Part shown: one piece after another, positions 8,266-18,250 of the stretch | How positions within the stretch are numbered: the stretch's first letter is position 1 | Layout: each line of letters starts with the position of its first letter | Assembly: GCF_008642335.1 (NCBI RefSeq) | Contig: NZ_CP029191.1 | Coordinates: 2,480,001 to 2,544,000 of the forward strand | DNA from: Streptomyces venezuelae | Lineage (GTDB): Bacteria > Actinomycetota > Actinomycetes > Streptomycetales > Streptomycetaceae | Reading direction: 5' to 3' | Length of the DNA: 64,000 bases | Program-made: the position numbers and the translations under genes | Notes under the pieces: generated by a model | What the model was told of the DNA's origin: nothing | Databases searched by the model: none | Seen by the model: only the letters and a program-made list of their open reading frames with translations

Positions 8266-8625
8266 CCGCCGCGAACAGCGTGATTCTCGCCACCCTTGAT
8301 AGGTCTTGCGCTCAGATGAGCGACTTCCGGGCGGCTGCACTTCTCCAAGGGGTGGCACTCAGTGCCACCGCTCGATCATTCATGAGGTGTACTCACATCT
8401 GAGTTCAGCCCGCTCATCTGAGCGTTTAGTGGGTTCTGAGCGGGGTGCGCGTTCAAAGCTTGAACGGACGATCGGGATCTCGGCTACCGCTCAGTCACTT
8501 TCGATCTAGCGGCGGACGGGTGGTTACGGCCGCATGACGCACAAGTGGACGTACCCAGGTGCCTTCGATCTGGGTATGTTCCTCGCCGTCAGGGCAGCCA
8601 CCGAGCTCTCGAGGAGTCGAGACCC
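8266..8625 (+). promoter_or_regulatory. Palindrome-rich upstream region of ppdK
   Basis: About 360 bp without a gene. It contains GCTCAGATGAGC (8310-8321), GGTGGCACTCAGTGCCACC (8351-8369, 9-bp arms around one base), ACTCA-N4-TGAGT (8391-8404), GCTCATCTGAGC (8412-8423, the reverse complement of the first) and GTTCAA-AGC-TTGAAC (8451-8465). A GAGGAG ribosome-binding site sits at 8611-8616. The density of dyads suggests one or more operators controlling ppdK. The regulators are not identified. Confidence 0.55.
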
Positions 8626-11361
<2,736 letters not shown>

Positions 11362-11380
11362 CCCCACCGGTAACCAGACC

Positions 11381-11434
11381 CCGGGACCGCCGCCGTGTCC
11401 CCGACCCTCAGTACCGATGCGGCGGCGGTCCCGG
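11381..11434 (+). terminator. Strong terminator hairpin after ppdK
   Basis: CCGGGACCGCCGCCG (11381-11395) pairs perfectly with CGGCGGCGGTCCCGG (11420-11434) across a 24-nt loop. It starts 20 bp after the ppdK stop. Confidence 0.7.
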
Positions 11435-11442
11435 TTCGCGAT

Positions 11443-11479
11443 GAAGAGGCGGCGCCCTGTGCGGGGGCGCCGCTTCTTC
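11443..11479 (+). terminator. Second terminator hairpin after ppdK
   Basis: GAAGAGGCGGCGCCC (11443-11457) pairs with GGGCGCCGCTTCTTC (11465-11479) with one G-U pair and a 7-nt loop, followed by CTTTG. It is a better intrinsic terminator than the first. The remaining bases up to 11593 show no gene. Confidence 0.75.
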
Positions 11480-11593
11480 CTTTGGGGGTGCCTCATGTGA
11501 TCGACCACCGCCTGGTGGGACATCAGGTTGGGAAGCTGCGGTCACTCCGGGCGGGTGAGGCTGCTGACCTGGGCGTCCACCTGGCATCGGATC

Positions 11594-11947
11594 TCATGAC
11601 CCTTGGTCGCCTTCACCGTGGTTCCCCGCGGTTCCCCGCTCCCTCTGGTGCGCTTGTGGTGCGTCGGTCGCGTCCCGGCCCGGTGTCGTCGACTCGTCGG
11701 CTCCGCCGTACAGATCAGCGCGGAGACGATCCTTGGCCGCTTCCAGGCGCGGGCTGTAGTCAGGCATGAAAATCTCACTCAGCGTCTTGTCCAGTGTTCC
11801 GGAGATTGCATAGATCGGAGACCAGACGGCTCGGTCGTGCACGATCCCCTCAAGGTCGTCAGACCGGAACAAGACTTGGTAGAGCCAGTCCGACAACACG
11901 AAGGCTTGATCGCGGGTGAGTCTGAGGGTGATCTCTTCATCGTCCAC
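11594..11947 (-). CDS. Small conserved hypothetical protein
   Basis: 117 residues from a GTG start. The N-terminal 80 residues look structured and acidic (MDDEEITLRLTRDQAFVLSDWLYQVL). The C-terminal 30 residues are polar and low in complexity. The first part reads like a Streptomyces conserved hypothetical in which a short amphipathic helix follows a beta strand. No function is recognised. It stands at the edge of an accessory stretch. Confidence 0.65.
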   Translation of the reverse strand: MDDEEITLRLTRDQAFVLSDWLYQVLFRSDDLEGIVHDRAVWSPIYAISGTLDKTLSEIFMPDYSPRLEAAKDRLRADLYGGADESTTPGRDATDAPQAHQRERGTAGNHGEGDQGS

Positions 11948-12188
11948 GGTGTCAACTTACTCGCCTCGACCGGTGGTGCCGCCGTCCCCAGCTTCAGTGG
12001 TGACCAACACGCTGTCTGCGCCTACTGCCGGTGGGGAACCGCCCAGGGCGGCCCGACAGGCTTCCTCCCAGCTCGGCTTTGAGCTAGTTCACCTGCCCGG
12101 CTGCAGCTTTGTGCCGCGTCTCCAGAACAGCCCGCATCGACGGCATCCGCCACCCCACGACATCTCGCCCCGCAACATGCGTCGTAAC
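11948..12188. other. Gene-poor gap
   Basis: 241 bp between two minus-strand genes with no convincing reading frame, hairpin or repeat. It is less G/C-biased than the flanks and may be decayed sequence. Confidence 0.4.
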
Positions 12189-13286
12189 TCAGGCGCCAGG
12201 TGAGATGCGCCAGAGAGGCGCTTCGTACTGGTTCGGTCGGTGGCTGATGAGCAACTTCCGGAGAGTTTGCCGTTGTTTGCCGACGATACCGAGAGCTTCG
12301 GTGATTCTGCGGAAGGTTGTGTGTGTGATGCCGCGGTGGCGGGCTTCTTCCTGGAACTCGTCGAGGCAGTGGAGCGTGCGGGTGGGGTCGGGCTTCCGGT
12401 TCGGCTGGCTGTTGAGCCAGTTCGCCTTGTTGCGTTCGTAGTCGATTTCCGAGTATCCGCAGATCGCTCGGCTGCGCTGCTCCGCCTGGCCGAGGGTTTC
12501 CGTTGGGAGGAGGGCGCGAGCCAACTCGTTCCGTTGCAACGCCTGGTGTAGGTCCGCTTCATGGAGGCCGGGGCTCTGGTCGGTCAGTGGGACCGGTAGG
12601 CCCGCGTCTCTTACTTCACACAGGCCGCGGGCTCCTCGGGCTGTGGCGGCCAGCATGCCCGTGGCCTCGGAGGGGTGCCATTCCAGTACTGCGCTGATCG
12701 GTTCGATGTGGTCCGCCGTGAGCGTCAGGATCGGTGGGCCCATGCGGTCGGCCAGGTCAACGGCCGGGATCTCGCCGTCCAGTCCCGGACCGGCAATCAA
12801 TAGCCTTATAGAGCGGTCGAGTTGGTAACACGACGCCAAGGTGAGGGCATCTGCGAGGGGGCTTCGGAGTGTGGGCTCGTCACCTTTGGCGAGGATGTCG
12901 CCGCCGACGTCCAGGAGGTCGATGGACTTGGGGCGCAGGTGACGGACGAGTGCGTCGAGTTGGTGCGTGATGCCCGCGGCACCGTGCCGCGGGTCGAGCA
13001 GAGCAAAGGTGTGCGGGAGTTCGCTCGCCAACCGGGGGAGCGTGGAACCTGCCGGCGCGATGGGCCTCGCAGACGCCGGGACCGTCCACACGCCTCGCGT
13101 GAGAGGGGCCAACCCCGTGAAGCTGTCCGGCCCTCGCGGCCCTGGTAGTGGGTCGACGAGCAGTCGGTCCCACGCGTACGTGAGGATCACCGCTGGTTCT
13201 CCGCTGCCCCCGTAGAGGGCCGCGTCCAGTACTGCGGCGGCGACGGCGTCGCCCCCTCCTCCGGCTGCCACGATCAGGCGCGTCAT
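12189..13286 (-). CDS. DUF1152 domain-containing protein
   Basis: 365 residues. The N-terminal part has a glycine-rich nucleotide-binding-like loop (VAAGGGGDAVAAAVLDAAL), the motif LLDVGGDILAKGDEPTLRSPLADALTLAS, and LLIAGPGLDGEI, the pattern of DUF1152 proteins. The C-terminal third (QRSRAICGYSEIDYERNKANWL) looks like an added domain. The biochemical role is unknown. The gene is divergent from a GntR regulator and shares its 84-bp promoter region and operator, so it is a likely target of that regulator. Confidence 0.8.
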   Translation of the reverse strand: MTRLIVAAGGGGDAVAAAVLDAALYGGSGEPAVILTYAWDRLLVDPLPGPRGPDSFTGLAPLTRGVWTVPASARPIAPAGSTLPRLASELPHTFALLDPRHGAAGITHQLDALVRHLRPKSIDLLDVGGDILAKGDEPTLRSPLADALTLASCYQLDRSIRLLIAGPGLDGEIPAVDLADRMGPPILTLTADHIEPISAVLEWHPSEATGMLAATARGARGLCEVRDAGLPVPLTDQSPGLHEADLHQALQRNELARALLPTETLGQAEQRSRAICGYSEIDYERNKANWLNSQPNRKPDPTRTLHCLDEFQEEARHRGITHTTFRRITEALGIVGKQRQTLRKLLISHRPNQYEAPLWRISPGA

Positions 13287-13329
13287 CCACGTCAGCGTAG
13301 GGGGTTCCGGTGCCGGCCACTCATCTTAT

Positions 13330-13352
13330 AGTGGCCACTGGCCATAGCCACT
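13330..13352. promoter_or_regulatory. GntR operator in the divergent promoter
   Basis: AGTGGC-N11-GCCACT with TGGCCA repeated twice inside (13332-13337, 13339-13344). It lies 18 bp before the GntR start and about 44 bp before the DUF1152 start. Similar AGTGG/CCACT elements recur at 14150-14190 before the HATPase gene, implying autoregulation and control of neighbours by the GntR protein. Confidence 0.6.
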
Positions 13353-13370
13353 TAGGGAACGGGAGACCCG

Positions 13371-14111
13371 ATGCCGCAGATCGAAGAGGCCCAGCCCAAG
13401 TACCTGCAGATCGCGCACCACATCCGCGATCAGATCCTCCGGGGCGACTTGAAGGCCGGCGACGAGGTTCCGTCCGAACGCCAACTCGCCGTCGACTGGG
13501 CGGTGTCACGTCCGACGGCGGCGCGTTCGCTGGAGGTGTTGAGCCAGCAAGGGCTGGTCGAGAAACGGCAGGGATCGGGGACTTACGTGCGCGGCTTGGC
13601 CGTCAACCGTCGAGCCAGGGAGCTCTACGGGCGCGCGAGGCAGACCGGCAAGATCTACACGCCGGGTGAGTATGCGGTGATCACCTCAGCTGGGCGGCTG
13701 GAGGCGCCTGCCTATGTGGCCGAGGCGCTGAGACTGGCGCCCGGCGCCCATGCCGTTCATCGTCGCCGGGTGACCAAGGATGCGTCCGGTCCGATCGCGA
13801 TCTCCACCTCGTGGTTCAGTGACGACGTGAGCGAGTGCGCACCCAAGCTCCTTGATCCTGAGCGGATCGAGGAAGGCACGCTCATGTACGTCGAGAGCAT
13901 GACGCGCCGTCAAGGGAGCTACGCAGAGGATCGAATGTGCGCTCGGCTGGCGACGGAGGGCGAAGTCAGGGAACTCGAACTCGACTCCGGTTCAGCTGTC
14001 TTGGTTGTCCATCACGTGGTCTATGACGTGCGGGATCGCCCCTTGGAGTTCGCCGAGGCCACCTATCCGCCGGGCCGTTGGGCGTTCGAGCAGGGGTACC
14101 CGATCGGTTAG
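13371..14111 (+). CDS. GntR/HutC family transcriptional regulator (UTRA domain)
   Basis: 246 residues. Winged HTH at about 8-75 (YLQIAHHIRDQILRGDLKAG, then VPSERQLAVDWAVSRPTAARSL and GSGTYV), followed by a UTRA ligand domain (about 95-240; RRRVTKDASGPIAISTSWF ... YDVRDRPLEFAEATYPPGRWAFE). Such regulators respond to small molecules, and actinobacterial versions are frequent in integrated elements. Sites resembling its putative operator lie on both sides of the gene. Confidence 0.93.
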   Translation: MPQIEEAQPKYLQIAHHIRDQILRGDLKAGDEVPSERQLAVDWAVSRPTAARSLEVLSQQGLVEKRQGSGTYVRGLAVNRRARELYGRARQTGKIYTPGEYAVITSAGRLEAPAYVAEALRLAPGAHAVHRRRVTKDASGPIAISTSWFSDDVSECAPKLLDPERIEEGTLMYVESMTRRQGSYAEDRMCARLATEGEVRELELDSGSAVLVVHHVVYDVRDRPLEFAEATYPPGRWAFEQGYPIG

Positions 14112-14149
14112 AGAGTCGCGCCATTCGACGGGAACCGCTTGTGACCGCT

Positions 14150-14190
14150 AGTGGCCAATGCTACTATCCACTAAGTGGCTAAGTCCACTT
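14150..14190. promoter_or_regulatory. Second cluster of GntR-like operator half-sites
   Basis: AGTGGCCA (14150-14157), CCACTAAGTGG (14168-14178) and AAGTGG-N6-CCACTT (14173-14190). These share the AGTGG/CCACT half-sites with 13330-13352 and lie 81-121 bp before the HATPase gene. Confidence 0.5.
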
Positions 14191-14270
14191 CATCGGATGG
14201 CGTCGCAGTGAGGCCGGTGGCAGCGGTTCGTCCGCCGCTGTCTCGGCCGCGGGGGCGCCGATAGGGAGTA

Positions 14271-14714
14271 GTGGTGCTGATGGCAGCGGATCCGCGTGGT
14301 GGACTGGACGAGGGCTCCCTGCTCGGGGGTGTGACTCTCCGGCCCGTGCCTGAGTCCGTGCCCCGGGCGCGGCGGGAGTTCCGGGTGTTCACCGCTTCGT
14401 ACAACCTGGCGTGCTCGATCGACGACTGCGTCCTGATGCTCTCGGAGCTGGTGACGAACGCCGTCCTTCACGGGCGGGCGGAGGAGTCCTGGAGAGTGCG
14501 CGTCGAATGGTGGCGGGCGGGGGAATCCCTGCGGGTCGACGTGCACAACCCGGGGCTTCCGGCCGGCGTTCGGCGACGCGACCCTGACGCGGATGATGCG
14601 CATGGGCGGGGGCTGCTGCTGGTCGATGCGCTGTCCGACGACTGGAGCGCAGGCCCCAGCCGCTTCGGTGGCACGGTTGTTTCCTTCAGGTTCGATGCGG
14701 CCTGGAAGCCGTGA
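14271..14714 (+). CDS. ATP-binding protein, anti-sigma-factor-like (HATPase_c, RsbW type)
   Basis: 147 residues. GHKL ATPase motifs: N-box LSELVTNAVLHG (about 58-69), G1-like VDVHNPG, HGRGLLLVDALSDDW, and a terminal GGTVVSFRF. Small stand-alone HATPase proteins of this type in Streptomyces usually act as serine kinases of anti-sigma antagonists or as regulatory partners. No sigma factor lies next to it. Several starts are possible (GTG 14271 or 14274, ATG 14280). The promoter carries GntR-like half-sites. Confidence 0.82.
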   Translation: MVLMAADPRGGLDEGSLLGGVTLRPVPESVPRARREFRVFTASYNLACSIDDCVLMLSELVTNAVLHGRAEESWRVRVEWWRAGESLRVDVHNPGLPAGVRRRDPDADDAHGRGLLLVDALSDDWSAGPSRFGGTVVSFRFDAAWKP

Positions 14715-14826
14715 CGCGATCGGCACCGACGTGCGACGTACCGCGAACGGGGCAAGGGGGCGCCTGCTGAGTGACGACGGTTCAGCCACGTCCAAGCTGG
14801 TGAGCCGGTCCGGCTTCAGTGAAGGA

Positions 14827-15132
14827 CTAGTAGCGGAAGCTCGCTTGCGCCCCTCTCACGTGGATCAGGAAGTCAACGATCGGCTCGCCGCCCCCGGTCG
14901 GCACCAAGGACAGGTGCAGGCCGTCCACGGCTCTCATGGCCTGTTCAACCCGAGGCGGGTCGGGCTCCTCTGCCTCTATCGACTGTGTCCACTCTTCAAG
15001 GATGGGGCGAACTTCGTCCCACGCTGGCGTTCCAATGAAGTGGCAGCGGAACCACGGCTGGTCAATCTCATCGAGCGTGAGTGTTCCGAGCAGTGTGTCC
15101 GCCTGCTTGAGCTGCCAGGATCGATCGGCCAT
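14827..15132 (-). CDS. Small conserved hypothetical protein
   Basis: 101 residues from the ATG at 15132 with a GGGGGGA ribosome-binding site. Readable core: WQLKQADTLLGTLTLDEIDQPWFRCHFIGTPAW and PRVEQAMRAVDGLHLSLVP. I recognise it as a family repeated in Streptomyces genomes, but no function is known to me. It is convergent with the HATPase gene. Confidence 0.7.
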   Translation of the reverse strand: MADRSWQLKQADTLLGTLTLDEIDQPWFRCHFIGTPAWDEVRPILEEWTQSIEAEEPDPPRVEQAMRAVDGLHLSLVPTGGGEPIVDFLIHVRGAQASFRY

Positions 15133-15288
15133 ATGTCCCCCCACAGGCGCACGTGCGATGCGTCCGAGCACTAGTGTGCCAACACTTCTGGCCGCGTCAC
15201 CTCCTGTTTCTGCGCAGTGACGCGAGCGTCAAGGTCGGCAGTGAGGGGCCAGTAGCGCGCCGGCAACGGTGATGAGGGAGATCAACGC

Positions 15289-15598
15289 GTGAGTGACAAC
15301 CACAAGACCATCACCGAAGAGCATAGGCATCGGGCGAAATCGATCTGGGACCACCACCAGATGCACCACGAGGCCCGCCCCGTCGATGTCGCGATCGGAG
15401 CCTCTGGAATTCGACGACTACCTCAAGAGCATCGGCGACGACAAGCTGGTGGTGGACATGCTTGTCGGCGATCTCCAGCGCGTGATCGAGTATCCGAAGC
15501 TCGGGTTCGCCATCGAGCAGGAGGTCCCGGAGGACGTGCATGCCGCGTACGAATCCCTCATCCGTGATGGCTTCACCAGCCGACTCATCGTGTCCTGA
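15289..15598 (+). pseudogene. Small gene split by a +1 frameshift
   Basis: A GTG at 15289 with a GAGGGAG site starts a G/C3-rich frame (MSDNHKTITEEHRHRAKS...). Its coding character ends near 15400. From about 15403 the next frame takes over (EPLEFDDYLKSIGDDKLV ... GFTSRLIVS) and stops at 15598. Skipping one base near the ATC-GGA-GCC region at about 15394-15402 joins the two into about 102 residues. Either the gene is inactivated, the sequence has an error, or a frameshift is used. No family recognised. Confidence 0.6.
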
Positions 15599-15684
15599 AC
15601 GGGCCACGGCAGCGATCAGCGGTGGGGCCAGCCGCGGCCCGGGAGTGGCCGGGCCGCGGCGAGCAAGTGGTCTGTGGGAGGGGC

Positions 15685-16575
15685 CTAGCTGCCGGTGAGG
15701 GTGATGGCCAGGTCTGTGATGTTTAGGGGGAACCTGGATTTGAGGGCGTCGGAGACGAGTGTGGCCTCGCCGGTGAAGAGGTTGACGCTGTAGAGGGAGG
15801 GCCTGGTGGCGCCGGAGGCGGTGAGCGTGGCGAAGGCGGTGTTGCTGACCGTCTTGCCGCCCGACGGACTGCTGAAGATGTCCAGGCCCGCGTTGGTCTG
15901 CGCGTCGATGCCGAGGCTGCCGGTCGGCGCCAGCGTGCCGTTGTTGGCCGGCGACTGGATGACGACCTGGTCGCCTGCCGTGTTGATGTCGAACAGCGTG
16001 GTCCCGGTGGCACCGTTGAGGTCGTTGTTCGTGTAGGCGGCGGCGGAGACGCCCTTGGTCGTGCCCTCGGTCGGCGGGGTCGTGAGGTTCAGGTCCTGGA
16101 CGGTCGTGTGGTCGTTGAGGTTGTGCCGGAGGTTCTGGCCGGTGTCGCTGATCACGCGCAGCCGGTCTGCGGCGGGGTTGAAGTCGACGCCGAAGTTCGT
16201 CCCGTGCAGCGCGTACTGGAGCTGGGACACCTTGGTGATCTCGACGTCCGGGGTGGCCGGCGGGGTCTTGATCGTGTAGATGCCGCCCTTGTCGCCGACG
16301 CCGTACATCAGGCCGTTCTGCACCCGGAAGTCGATGCCGATCAGAGCGGTGTCGCCATTGAGGCCGACGATGTCCCTGACCCAGTCGAGCACGTTCGGCC
16401 GGTCGGTGGTGAACGTGGCCATCTGGGTGCCGTCACCCGTGATCCCGAACGCGCGGAGGCTGGGAACGGCGGCGGGAGCGGCCGAGCCGCTGCCGGGCGC
16501 ACTCAGCATGAGTGCTGTCGACGTGACCATGACGGCTGCCGCCGCCGCGATTCTCTTTCTCGTTCCTGCTTTCAT
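15685..16575 (-). CDS. Secreted DUF4394 domain-containing protein
   Basis: 296 residues from the ATG at 16575 (GGGAGGG site). A Sec signal peptide is clear: KAGTRKRIAAAAAVMVTSTALMLSAPGSGSAA, with likely cleavage after the AA near residue 34. The mature part carries the DUF4394 pattern: AFGITGDGTQMATFTTDRPNVL, IGIDFRVQNGLMYGVGDKGGIY, GVDFNPAADRLRVISDTGQNLR. These repeats resemble beta-propeller blades. Extracellular; function unknown. Divergent from a PucR-like regulator. Confidence 0.88.
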   Translation of the reverse strand: MKAGTRKRIAAAAAVMVTSTALMLSAPGSGSAAPAAVPSLRAFGITGDGTQMATFTTDRPNVLDWVRDIVGLNGDTALIGIDFRVQNGLMYGVGDKGGIYTIKTPPATPDVEITKVSQLQYALHGTNFGVDFNPAADRLRVISDTGQNLRHNLNDHTTVQDLNLTTPPTEGTTKGVSAAAYTNNDLNGATGTTLFDINTAGDQVVIQSPANNGTLAPTGSLGIDAQTNAGLDIFSSPSGGKTVSNTAFATLTASGATRPSLYSVNLFTGEATLVSDALKSRFPLNITDLAITLTGS

Positions 16576-16816
16576 CGGTGTTTCCCTCCCGATTGAGCAA
16601 TCACCATTGAGTGGCGCGCAGATGCGAGATTTACGGACCGATGCCAATTAAGGCCGGTCCGCAGCGCCCCCCACAAGGAGAACTGGCGATGGGCATGCCT
16701 CGATCAAGGGATTTTGCGCACTGTGACAAAGCGCCCCAGACGTGGTCGTCTCCGATGTGCGCAGAGTGATGAATGCCGTCTGGATTTCCCCTGTGGGCTT
16801 CTCCGACCGGAATGGC

Positions 16817-18106
16817 ATGCTCGCGCCCATGGGCAGCCTTTTCGCCGAGTTGGCCCGGCAGGCTTCGGCCAACGCGCGCCGGGAGGTCGAGGCGTACGCG
16901 CGTGAGATCGCGGAGTTCGGGTTCCTGGACACGAACTCCCGGGCGCGGGGCGAGACGCTGGAGCACGCGCTGTGGTTGCGACGCCGTACGGTCGAACTCT
17001 CCCCTGACAACGCCGAACTGAGCGATGACGGCCTCGGCTACATCGCGGCGATCGGCGAGTCGCGGGCCGCGGCGGGGATGTCGCTGGACGCGCGGCAACG
17101 GGTCCTGCGACTGCACACCTCGCTCATGCTGCGCGAGATCAACGAAGCGACCGAGGCGCAGCGCGGCGCCGGAGTCGGAGTCGGCGAACTCATGCGGATG
17201 ATGCACTGGTTCGCCCCTCAGGGAGAACGCGGTATCCGTGCCTACAGTCAGGGCTTCGCGGCGGCGCTGCGACACCGTCTGCCGTACGTCGAGCAGGCTG
17301 CCCTGCTGGCCAGGTCGCTGCTCAAAGGGGACCCCATAGCGGCGGAACTCGCCTCGGCCCTGGGCATGGAACTGCCCGAACGCTGCGCGGTGGCGGTGAT
17401 CCGGGTGCCGGACCGGCCCGTCGGCGATCGTGACCTGGAGAGCGAGATCGAGGCGCTGGTGAAGACCCACCGGGCGCCGGTCACGTGGTGGCCGGGGAAG
17501 GGCAGCGGGGGCAGCAGGGGCAGCCGGAGTGGCGAGCTGATCGCCGTGATTCCCTTGCGCCCCGCCGCACCCCCGGCGCCCCCGGCGGCTCCAGCGCCCC
17601 CGGCGCCTCCGGCGGCTCCAGCGCCCCCGGGGGCCAGTGACCCGGTATCCGATCTCGTACGCGACTTCGCCCAGGCCCTGGGCCGCCCCTGCGCCGCCGG
17701 CACCGCCACCTCATCGCTGTCCGAGATCGCCGACGCCCTCGACCTGGCCCGGCGGATCAGCAGGGCGGCGCCGCTGCGACCGGCGTCCGCCCGGCTGCGG
17801 CCGTACACCATGTCGGACGTGTTCGTGGAACTCGCCGTGGCCGACACGCCGTCCGTCGACGCGTGGCTCCGCGCCGTGGGCCGGCGTCTGCAGCCCGGTC
17901 CGGACCTCGTCGTCACGCTTGACGCGTACTACCGCCACGACATGCACCGCGGCGCCACGGCGGCAGCTCTCAACGTCCACCCCCGCACCCTGGACTATCG
18001 CCTCCGCCGGGTGCGGGAACTCACCGGCATCAATCCCGGCTCGACGCGCGGCGTGCGCATTTTCAGCTCGGTCATTACGCGGCGCCTGTCGGAAGCGTGG
18101 CACTGA
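16817..18106 (+). CDS. PucR-like helix-turn-helix transcriptional regulator
   Basis: About 429 residues if started at the ATG at 16817 (alternatives 16769, 16829). The C-terminus has the PucR-type HTH: LDAYYRHDMHRGATAAALNVHPRTLDYRLRRVRELTGINP. The N-terminal alpha-helical half precedes a Pro/Ala linker built from a 27-bp DNA repeat (copies at 17582-17603 and 17609-17630). It is divergent from the secreted DUF4394 gene, a possible target. The effector is unknown. Confidence 0.82.
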   Translation: MLAPMGSLFAELARQASANARREVEAYAREIAEFGFLDTNSRARGETLEHALWLRRRTVELSPDNAELSDDGLGYIAAIGESRAAAGMSLDARQRVLRLHTSLMLREINEATEAQRGAGVGVGELMRMMHWFAPQGERGIRAYSQGFAAALRHRLPYVEQAALLARSLLKGDPIAAELASALGMELPERCAVAVIRVPDRPVGDRDLESEIEALVKTHRAPVTWWPGKGSGGSRGSRSGELIAVIPLRPAAPPAPPAAPAPPAPPAAPAPPGASDPVSDLVRDFAQALGRPCAAGTATSSLSEIADALDLARRISRAAPLRPASARLRPYTMSDVFVELAVADTPSVDAWLRAVGRRLQPGPDLVVTLDAYYRHDMHRGATAAALNVHPRTLDYRLRRVRELTGINPGSTRGVRIFSSVITRRLSEAWH

Positions 18107-18195
18107 ACCCTGTTCCAGAGTTCAAGAAGGAAGACTTTCCGCTTCGAAGTCGAATTCGCGATATTCGGTCGACCGATGAATCGGTGGAGGACGTT

Positions 18196-18233
18196 GAAGG
18201 GGCGGCGCCCGTGTGCGGGGATGCCGCCCCTTC
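18196..18233. terminator. Bidirectional terminator between convergent genes
   Basis: GAAGGGGCGGC (18196-18206) pairs with GCCGCCCCTTC (18223-18233) over a 16-nt loop that can itself pair. It separates the PucR-like gene from the ferredoxin reductase gene. Confidence 0.7.
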
Positions 18234-18250
18234 CGCATACCTGTGCCGGG

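Noticed and set aside
8310..8423. CRISPR-like or attachment-site interpretation of the repeated GCTCA/TGAGC elements
   Set aside because: Spacing is irregular, copies are few and no integrase or cas gene is nearby. Operators are a simpler explanation.
11594..15598. Integrated mobile element (GntR plus small genes)
   Set aside because: No integrase, excisionase, replication or transfer gene, and no tRNA or direct-repeat att site was seen. It may be a remnant, but the evidence is too weak to call.
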